Positions 51,243-56,814 of a stretch of 56,814 nucleotides of DNA are shown here, in pieces. The first letter of the stretch is position 1. Each line of letters begins with the position of its first letter. The notes below the pieces were generated by a model. That model was given only the letters and a program-made list of their open reading frames with translations, was not told where the DNA came from and did no database searches. This stretch comes from Candidatus Poribacteria bacterium (GTDB taxonomy: Bacteria; Poribacteria; WGA-4E; WGA-3G), in assembly GCA_022394775.1 (NCBI GenBank), contig JAGFCB010000174.1, forward strand, positions 1 to 56,814, in the 5' to 3' direction. The translations under genes were made by a program, and so were the position numbers.

Positions 51243-51968
51243 TTATCTGAGATATGGATCAAGGTTACATTCTATTTCTGCCAGAAGCGTGTCCACATAG
51301 GTTTTGATGTGGAACAACCGACAGTCCGAGTCTCCTACTTTCTCTTGTCTCAACTGACCGAGTGCTTCCCAAAACGCGCCGAGTTTTAGACGGTTCAATC
51401 CGATAAACGTTGCCTGCGGATCGGCTGTAAGACGTTTGTTCCAATGGATAACCTCAACGAGATGGATATAGGTCGAAGTGTTGTAATCGACACCGATCAT
51501 GAGAAGTTTGGCGTCGGATTTGTATGCACGAAACATCGGTGAATGTGTGCCGTAAGTCTTGCCCCACGGATGGAGGTCCCACGGCGATTGATAACCTTCG
51601 CGTCGGAGGTGATCTGCCACAAACGCTTCTGCGTTTTTTCCGCGTGCAGCAACAGCGTGCGAATAGTGGTCAGAACGGTAGGTGCCGGGCATCTGCCGAA
51701 AGAACTCTGTTAGCCATCCGACTGTCGAAGGCGTTGTTGGAACATCCCACGACGCGACGCGTGCTTCACGACTCGGTAAAAGGCTGAAGGTCGGCATCAG
51801 AATCAGTCCGTCCTGACCGACGGCTTCTTCTAACGCAGCGATGACCGTGCCTGCCCCACCATCAACAGGTCCCAGACTCTTGAAAGACGAATGGATAAAG
51901 AGGGTATCCCCTTTTTCGATACCGAGATTGGTGAAGTCTTGCGTGAGTTTTTTGTGTGTGTAATGCAT
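51243..51968 (-). CDS. Aminoglycoside N3-acetyltransferase (AAC(3))-family protein
   Basis: 241 residues from the ATG at 51968; a TTG six codons upstream is less likely. Family features: LGIEKGDTLFIHSSFKSLGPVDGGAGTVIAAL, LILMPTFSLLPS, RSDHYSHAVAARGKNAEAF, the catalytic region SPWDLHPWGKTYG, and VIHWNKRL. Chromosomal members often acetylate other amines, so antibiotic resistance is not implied. Acetyl-CoA is the presumed donor. Confidence 0.85.
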   Translation of the reverse strand: MHYTHKKLTQDFTNLGIEKGDTLFIHSSFKSLGPVDGGAGTVIAALEEAVGQDGLILMPTFSLLPSREARVASWDVPTTPSTVGWLTEFFRQMPGTYRSDHYSHAVAARGKNAEAFVADHLRREGYQSPWDLHPWGKTYGTHSPMFRAYKSDAKLLMIGVDYNTSTYIHLVEVIHWNKRLTADPQATFIGLNRLKLGAFWEALGQLRQEKVGDSDCRLFHIKTYVDTLLAEIECNLDPYLR

Positions 51969-52071
51969 CTTGGTAGAGGTGCGCAAAAACAGGCGATGAA
52001 TCGTTCTACTACAAACCGGACGACTTGTAGCATAACGTTGGTTTCACTTTCAGCCTAACCCAATCTATGTC

Positions 52072-53238
52072 CTAAACGGCATCATACCTTCGCAACAACG
52101 CAACAATCTTTCCAGCATCCGCGCGTCGCATCCGTTGTGCGATTTGCAACGGAGTCCGTTCTTTTCCGTTCTTAACGTTCGGATTCGCGCCTTTAACGAG
52201 GAGAGCTTCTATAGCAGCACGCTGTTTCTCACCGTCCTTTATTGTTGATCGGATTGCCTCAAAAAGTGGTGTCTCGCCGTTGTTATCGGGCGCGTCAATC
52301 GTGGCACCCTTTTCGATGAGTAGATTAATGACGGTAAGAAAACCCGCCTTCGCTGCACAATGTAATCCCGTTTTCCCTTTATAGTTCCGAACATCAATAT
52401 CGGCACCGAGTGCTAATAGTCTTCGGATTTCGTCTGGATGCTCCCCATTATCGCCGCGACAGACGTAAACAAGCATGGGCCACCCCATATCGCCCGGGTC
52501 GTTTATGTCCTTCGGTGGTGCCCCGTGGCTTTTGAGCAGCTGACTCATTTCGGAATTATCGTCCAAAATGCGCGGTGCCTCGCTCGGATCCGCGCCGTTT
52601 TCGAGCAACGCCTTAACGATCTCCACCCGATTGTATGCCATAGCGTAGTCAAGGAAACGTTCGCTGTGAGGTTTGATTGTCGCACCTCGCGAGATGAGGC
52701 GTTCGACAATCTTGAGATTTCCACCGACGATGGCATAGCAGAGCGGGGTTGCCCATTCTGCTTCTCGGTGCTCAAAGCTATGCGGTTTCCCTGCCGGTAG
52801 CATCACCGCTTGCAGGTATCCCTTGTTGACGAGGCTTGGATTGTTATTAAGATGCGAAAGAACAGTATCGTAATCTCCGAGATAGGCAGCGGTATGGATG
52901 TCAATAGTCGCGCCGTGCTGAAGTAGAAGCTCAGCGGCATTGTCACGTCCTTGATACCGCGCGACACAATAGGGCGTTATCTCGACCCGATGCTCGATAT
53001 GATAACAACCCGGCAGATTTATATCCGCACCGCGTTCGAGGAGGAATTCGATCATTTCCAACTTCCCGCGATACGCCGCTTCCCACAACATCGTCCGACC
53101 GTGTGAACCGACGGTGTGAATCCAAGCCGGAGTGTCATCCAGCAGTCGGCGAACGGTTTCAAGATCACCACGTCCTACCGCTGCGACGACGATTTTGAGA
53201 AAATCGCTCTGATTTCCAGTGAGTTGAACCTTCAGCAT
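52072..53238 (-). CDS. Ankyrin-repeat protein
   Basis: 388 residues, AAGGA before the ATG, no signal peptide. Repeats are clear: GRTMLWEAAYRGKLEMIEFLLERGADIN, RDNAAELLLQHGATI, ATPLCYAIVGGNLKIVERLISRGATI, RVEIVKALLENGAD, GKTGLHCAAKAGFLTVINLLIEKGATI, GETPLFEAI and ERTPLQIAQRMRRAD. About nine repeats. A protein-interaction scaffold; such genes are common in sponge-associated symbionts, where they may interact with host proteins, but secretion is not visible here. Confidence 0.9.
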   Translation of the reverse strand: MLKVQLTGNQSDFLKIVVAAVGRGDLETVRRLLDDTPAWIHTVGSHGRTMLWEAAYRGKLEMIEFLLERGADINLPGCYHIEHRVEITPYCVARYQGRDNAAELLLQHGATIDIHTAAYLGDYDTVLSHLNNNPSLVNKGYLQAVMLPAGKPHSFEHREAEWATPLCYAIVGGNLKIVERLISRGATIKPHSERFLDYAMAYNRVEIVKALLENGADPSEAPRILDDNSEMSQLLKSHGAPPKDINDPGDMGWPMLVYVCRGDNGEHPDEIRRLLALGADIDVRNYKGKTGLHCAAKAGFLTVINLLIEKGATIDAPDNNGETPLFEAIRSTIKDGEKQRAAIEALLVKGANPNVKNGKERTPLQIAQRMRRADAGKIVALLRRYDAV

Positions 53239-53326
53239 TTACACATTCCTTCTTTCTCTATCCCCAGGCCCGGTAGAGTTTTGCTTCGGTGTTTCCCATG
53301 CACGTGATTTTCACACCATCTCTCTC

Positions 53327-53352
53327 GTAGGAGCGAGTTTTACTCGCGATAT
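53327..53352. repeat. Dispersed hairpin repeat, second copy
   Basis: GTAGGAGCGAG-TTTTA-CTCGCGATAT, the same unit as at 7672-7695 in opposite orientation. Confidence 0.75.
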
Positions 53353-53368
53353 GTATCCGATTTCTCTC

Positions 53369-53394
53369 GTAGGAGCGAGCTGCGCTCGCGATAC
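53369..53394. repeat. Dispersed hairpin repeat, third copy
   Basis: GTAGGAGCGAG-CTGCG-CTCGCGATAC, 16 bp after the second copy and ending 2 bp before the PhyH stop. Two copies in tandem form a BIME-like unit. Confidence 0.75.
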
Positions 53395-53396
53395 TT

Positions 53397-54131
53397 CTAA
53401 TCCGCATCTACGACACGCGGACGACTACCGATAGAAGGCGGCAGCAACATCCGTTTCTGTTGTTCTGTCAACTCGCCGTATTTGCTGATATCGTAATAAT
53501 GCCCTGCCCATGCGGAGTGTCCCGGACTGTATTTATAGAGCAGTGCACGCCGTCGATGGTTTGCTGTCCACGGCATTGTCCCGTGAACGAGTGCCTCGGT
53601 GAAGAATAACACATCTCCGGCTTCAACAGGCGGTTGCACAACGTAATGTGTCGGACGTTCAAATGCACGTACGTCTCGCGGAATCTCACGCAAGAAATTG
53701 CTCTTATGGCTTCCCGGAATACAGGCGAATCCACCCGCACCTTCGGGTGCGTCCGCCAGATTATATGTCATCACACATAAGCCGTTGCGCATGATACCAT
53801 CACGATATTTGTACCAGTGATCGCCTTCAGAGCCACCGGGACCGCCACCATCTTCACCACCGTGCAGTCTACCACCTTTCTGTCCTTCATCCATAAAGAT
53901 CGCATAGTCGTGGTCGAGTCGGACGTGCGGACCCAGTAGATCAATAAGATACGGGAGGATTTTCGGATGGTCAATCAACCGTTTAAACGGCTCACCCCAG
54001 AGACTCGGCGGTCCCTGACGTTCGCTGTTATCAATGATGTCATTCATCTCAGCGACTTCAGCCTCGCTCAGAACATTCTTTATAATGAGATACCCTTCGA
54101 GATCTACCTGAAATTTCTCTTCACTTGTCAT
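53397..54131 (-). CDS. PhyH-family oxygenase, copy 1 of a duplicated pair
   Basis: 244 residues, AAAGGAA before the ATG. PhyH start (FQVDLEGYLIIKNVLSEAEVAEM), LDHDYAIFM, GRLHGGEDGG with a candidate iron ligand, GDHWYKYRDG, FACIPGSHKSNF, the distal His in ALVHGTMPW and Arg in RRRALLYKYSPGHS. Closely similar to 55207-55941 over its full length, with both genes starting MTxEEKFQVDLEGYL and ending PPSIGxRPRVxDxD. Fe(II)/2-oxoglutarate-dependent; substrate unknown. Confidence 0.87.
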   Translation of the reverse strand: MTSEEKFQVDLEGYLIIKNVLSEAEVAEMNDIIDNSERQGPPSLWGEPFKRLIDHPKILPYLIDLLGPHVRLDHDYAIFMDEGQKGGRLHGGEDGGGPGGSEGDHWYKYRDGIMRNGLCVMTYNLADAPEGAGGFACIPGSHKSNFLREIPRDVRAFERPTHYVVQPPVEAGDVLFFTEALVHGTMPWTANHRRRALLYKYSPGHSAWAGHYYDISKYGELTEQQKRMLLPPSIGSRPRVVDAD

Positions 54132-54232
54132 GGTCGCAGTTCCTTTCAGTTTTGGTATAACATGGTTTTTCTACTAATGTGAGTTCAAATTTAAACATCT
54201 GAAAAACAAGTAGCACATAGTAACAGTTTATA

Positions 54233-54955
54233 TTACGGTGAAAATCCTTGTGGGTAGTAACTCCATTGCCACTTTGTCCACTCGTCCACTAAACCTGCCT
54301 TTACAGGATTATTGAGAACATAGGTTATAATTCGTTGCCATTCGCTTGGGCTCCGAACAGCATGGTCATAGCTTTCATGATGCCAAAACGCTCCGCTACG
54401 TCCTAAAAAACGATTGGCTTTCCACGCTGTATATCCCTTGAGTGATTGCATAATGGAGGAAAGTGTGTTGTAGCACAAACTGTTAGTTTGTGCCGTATTA
54501 TCCTGCGTATCAACGGTATTTGTTCCAATGGGTTCTATTGGAAGTGGGGCAAACACGATATGAACATGATTCGCCATGATGCAATAGGCTTCTAAGCGAT
54601 ACACTTTCCCATCTCGATAATGTAAGCTCTTCGCTACCTCTTTAGCAATCCGCTCATCTTTGAGCCATAAAGGTCCATTTTGAGCATTATCGAGTGTTTT
54701 CTCAAATTTTTGAAACCATTGCCGTTTCCATTCATGGTGTTCTGGTTTTTGCCTAAGTGCTACTCCTTTAGATGCCATGAAGCTGGAGTCATTTTGCAAT
54801 TTGAGAAGGCTTGATTTTTCCCTTTTCCATTGCTCCACCAATATACGTCGTGGTAGTGAACCCGCCAGGTGGAATGTGACAAAGAAAGTTGCGCCTGATG
54901 GCTGTATATGTGGTAGGTTACGGCGATAGAAAGGTTTGTAGTCAAAATGGCTCAT
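54233..54955 (-). CDS. REP-associated tyrosine transposase (RAYT, Y1/HUH)
   Basis: 240 residues. N-terminal PSGATFFVTFHLAGSL, HUH motif in MANHVHIVFAPL, then a variable insert, MQSLKGYTAWKANRFLG, GAFWHHESYDHAVRS (the catalytic Tyr in ESYDH) and ITYVLNNPVKAGLV. RAYTs cut and join single strands at REP palindromes. The insert (about 150-162, NTAQTNSLCYNT) is encoded by a REP copy, so the gene carries its own target sequence in frame. It lies between two nearly identical PhyH genes and beside a tandem REP pair. Confidence 0.9.
   Translation of the reverse strand: MSHFDYKPFYRRNLPHIQPSGATFFVTFHLAGSLPRRILVEQWKREKSSLLKLQNDSSFMASKGVALRQKPEHHEWKRQWFQKFEKTLDNAQNGPLWLKDERIAKEVAKSLHYRDGKVYRLEAYCIMANHVHIVFAPLPIEPIGTNTVDTQDNTAQTNSLCYNTLSSIMQSLKGYTAWKANRFLGRSGAFWHHESYDHAVRSPSEWQRIITYVLNNPVKAGLVDEWTKWQWSYYPQGFSP
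54469..54506. repeat. REP sequence inside the RAYT coding region
   Basis: Contains TGTAGCACAAACTG and TTAGTTTGTG, matching the left half of the tandem REPs at 54977-55145. It lies within the RAYT gene and keeps the frame open. Confidence 0.85.
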
Positions 54956-54976
54956 TTGTAAATATCTATTCTATAA

Positions 54977-55145
54977 AGTATTGGTTGCTGTAGCACAAAC
55001 TGTTAGTTTGTGTCGTATTCCCTGCAAACTAACAGTTTGCGGTACAAAGATTTTACCGAAAAGTGTTGGCTGCTGTAGCACAAACTGTTAGTTTGTGTCG
55101 TGTTGCCTGCAAACTAACAGTTTGCGGTACAAAGATTTTTACCGA
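54977..55145. repeat. Tandem REP/BIME pair upstream of RAYT
   Basis: Two 85-bp head-to-tail units (54977-55061 and 55062-55145). Each holds two palindromes of opposite sense: CACAAACT-gtt-AGTTTGTG and GCAAACT-aac-AGTTTGC, with GTAGC and GGTAC flanks. This is the layout of a BIME mobilised by the neighbouring RAYT. Confidence 0.9.
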
Positions 55146-55206
55146 GCTCATGTTGCTACGAATCGGCACGGTTGTAACCGGACTTACCAATTAAGAAACA
55201 AAACCT

Positions 55207-55941
55207 TCAATCTGGGTCAATGACGCGCGGGCGTCTACCGATAGAAGGCGGCATCAACATCCGTTCCTGTTGTTCCGTCAATCCATCGTATTTACTGATG
55301 TCGTAATAATTCTGTGACCACGCGGAATGCCCCGGACTGTATTTATAGAGCAACGAACGGCGTTCATGATCCGCTGTCCACGGCATCGTCCCGTGAATGA
55401 GTGCTTCCGTAAAGAACAGCACATCCCCCGCTTCAACGGGGGGTTGGACGACATAGTGTGCAGGACGTTCAAATCGGCGCACCTCTGACGGGATTTCCGG
55501 CGCAAAGTTACTCTTATGGCTCGCCGGGATACACGCAAACCCGCCCGCACCTGCCGGTGCATCCGCCAGATTGTATGTCATCACGGAGAGTCCGTTTCGT
55601 ATGTGTCCGTCTCGGTATTTATACCAGTGATCGCCGACGTGTCCACCGGCGCGTCCACCGTCCTCACCGCCGTGCAATCCGCCGCGACCTTGACCTTTCT
55701 GCATAAAGAGAGAGTAATCGTGATCGAGCCGGACGTGCGGACCCAACAGTTCAATGAGATACGGCAGAATTTTCGGGTGATCAATAAGCCGTTTGAACGG
55801 TTCACCCCAGAGACTCGGCGGTCCTTGGCGGTCTCCGTTGTCAATAATCTCGTTCATCTCAGCAACTTCGTCGTCAGTCAAGACGTTCTTTATCACGAGA
55901 TACCCTTCAAGGTCTACCTGAAATTTTTCTTCACCTGTCAT
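55207..55941 (-). CDS. PhyH-family oxygenase, copy 2 of a duplicated pair
   Basis: 244 residues, AAAGGAG before the ATG. Same motifs as copy 1 (GGLHGGEDGG, GDHWYKYRDG, FACIPASHKSNF, ALIHGTMPW, RRSLLYKYSPGHS). Differences are conservative and spread along the protein, so both copies look functional. The pair arose by duplication and was then split by the RAYT/REP module, or the duplication included it. Confidence 0.87.
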   Translation of the reverse strand: MTGEEKFQVDLEGYLVIKNVLTDDEVAEMNEIIDNGDRQGPPSLWGEPFKRLIDHPKILPYLIELLGPHVRLDHDYSLFMQKGQGRGGLHGGEDGGRAGGHVGDHWYKYRDGHIRNGLSVMTYNLADAPAGAGGFACIPASHKSNFAPEIPSEVRRFERPAHYVVQPPVEAGDVLFFTEALIHGTMPWTADHERRSLLYKYSPGHSAWSQNYYDISKYDGLTEQQERMLMPPSIGRRPRVIDPD

Positions 55942-55983
55942 GTGTAGGAGCTCCTTTCGTTATGGCTATTAGCGGGCGCGAGA

Positions 55984-56724
55984 TTAAACAAACTGTGTCG
56001 TAAGTTCAGATAGTTTAGTTATCGTTTTGACATCAAGCGTAACTTCTTTTTCCGCTGAGTTGTCTTTATTGACACTGAAATCAAATGCGTTGCCCTCATT
56101 TTCCCGTTGTATCAATATCGGAGCAATACCCGCAGCGCGCGCCGCTTCCGTATCATCTTCCGTATCTCCGACATAAACGACCTCTGCAGGCTGCATGCCA
56201 GTCTGTTCGAGAGCCGAGTCAAATATCCGTGGATCCGGTTTCTTGACACCCACCTCAGCCGAGATAACAACCGAATCGAAAAACTGCGTCAGACCGAGTT
56301 CGCTGAGAACAGAACGCACATGTGGCGGATGATCGAAATTGGAAATGAGAGCGAGTTTTTTGGAGCGATGGAGTGTTTGCAGCACGTGTCGTGCCTCAGC
56401 ATCAAGCGGTATATGTTTCTGCCAAGCACTCGCAATTTTGTTTGCGATCTCTGTTATATCTTCAGCAGTTAGATTCAGTTTTAAATCCGCGCAGAGGTTT
56501 TGGATCCGTTGTTCAAACACCGTCATATTGTGTTGGCGCGGAGTCGGTTCACTTTTGCCGAAAAACCGATCGCAGCTTTTCGCAAACGATTCGATTGAAC
56601 ATGTCAACCCGTGCGATTTGAGTCGTCCATAAAACGCGTTTAACCAATCAGACCATGCCGCATCCATATTTCCATATACCAAGAGTGTCCCGTATAAGTC
56701 AAAGAAAATTCCGTTAATCGTCAT
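55984..56724 (-). CDS. HAD-superfamily hydrolase
   Basis: 246 residues from the ATG at 56724; a GTG nine codons upstream is possible. HAD motif I FFDLYGTLL, motif II LALISNFD, motif III Lys in GVKKPDPRIF, motif IV VYVGDTEDDTEAA. The helical cap after motif I is of the C1 type (FYGRLKSHGLTC and following). Phosphatase or dehalogenase-like, substrate unknown. The PhyH pair lies downstream in the same direction (gap 42 bp), so it may be transcribed with it. Confidence 0.88.
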   Translation of the reverse strand: MTINGIFFDLYGTLLVYGNMDAAWSDWLNAFYGRLKSHGLTCSIESFAKSCDRFFGKSEPTPRQHNMTVFEQRIQNLCADLKLNLTAEDITEIANKIASAWQKHIPLDAEARHVLQTLHRSKKLALISNFDHPPHVRSVLSELGLTQFFDSVVISAEVGVKKPDPRIFDSALEQTGMQPAEVVYVGDTEDDTEAARAAGIAPILIQRENEGNAFDFSVNKDNSAEKEVTLDVKTITKLSELTTQFV

Positions 56725-56786
56725 CTTTGTGTCCCATTTCCCGAACCGCACCGGATTTTACACGCTAATCGTGTATATCCAAAAAC

Positions 56787-56814
56787 CCTCTTCAGCCCCG
56801 TAGGGGCGACATCT
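56787..56814. repeat. Partial GC-rich hairpin repeat at the window edge
   Basis: CAGCCCCGTAGGGGCGACAT: CCCC-GTA-GGGG palindrome with flanks, of the REP type. Cut by the window end. Confidence 0.4.

Noticed and set aside
51243..51968. Acquired antibiotic resistance gene
   Set aside because: AAC(3)-like folds are common in environmental chromosomes, and no integron, transposon or other resistance gene surrounds it.
54961..55150. CRISPR array
   Set aside because: Only two direct repeats of 85 bp, each internally palindromic and without spacers; next to a RAYT, so a REP/BIME is the better reading.

Overview
The window looks like a chromosomal segment of an uncultured, Gram-negative-type bacterium, most likely a member of Candidatus Poribacteria or a close relative. 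This is inferred from the gene repertoire and was not tested by any search. Pointers are several phytanoyl-CoA-dioxygenase-like genes, secreted WD40 and TolB-type propeller proteins, ThuA and SMP-30 proteins, a LamG protein, a large multi-spanning membrane protein of the kind common in that phylum, and many short hairpin repeats between genes. A LpxL/HtrB-type acyltransferase and a lipoprotein suggest an outer membrane. Most genes have clear Shine-Dalgarno sites, and several sigma70-type promoters with exact 17-bp spacers can be read.

Layout. 1-7145 (minus): two TolB/PD40 genes, then an apparent eight-gene operon read from 7145 down to 1319 (SMP-30 lactonase, dut, thyA, lipoprotein, winged-helix-like protein, folA, ThuA protein, nagA); dut, thyA and folA form a dTMP synthesis set. 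7456-7529: tRNA-Arg(CCG). 7774-15773 (plus): five closely spaced genes ending in a nuclease-methylase fusion and a 912-residue unknown protein, a candidate defence island, followed by a PIN-type toxin-antitoxin pair and an orphan second antitoxin. 17228-19095 (minus): a DMT exporter and a PhyH oxygenase. 19261-21436 (plus): IF-1, RsgA and a GNAT acetyltransferase, closed by a strong terminator. 21742-27198 (plus): two paralogous 14-blade WD40 proteins enclosing a homologue of selenoprotein N whose frame crosses an in-frame TGA followed by a SECIS-like hairpin.

27199-37675: a sigma-region-4-like protein, a PhoB-type regulator, an M28 peptidase, an orphan ABC ATPase, a large membrane protein, a CtpA-type protease and LpxL. 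38070-50003: a cluster of the MoxR / DUF58 / DUF4129 / DUF4350 / SpoIIM / RDD type with five multi-spanning membrane proteins and a divergent PII-like protein with a duplicated T-loop. 50359-56814: LamG protein, AAC(3)-like acetyltransferase, ankyrin protein, a duplicated PhyH pair separated by a REP-associated tyrosine transposase with its REP repeats, and a HAD hydrolase.

The most notable items are the probable bacterial selenoprotein N gene with its SECIS, the RAYT gene that carries a copy of its own REP sequence inside its reading frame, the T-loop duplication in the PII-like protein, three families of small inverted-repeat elements (one nested in another), and the nuclease-methylase plus unknown-protein island.
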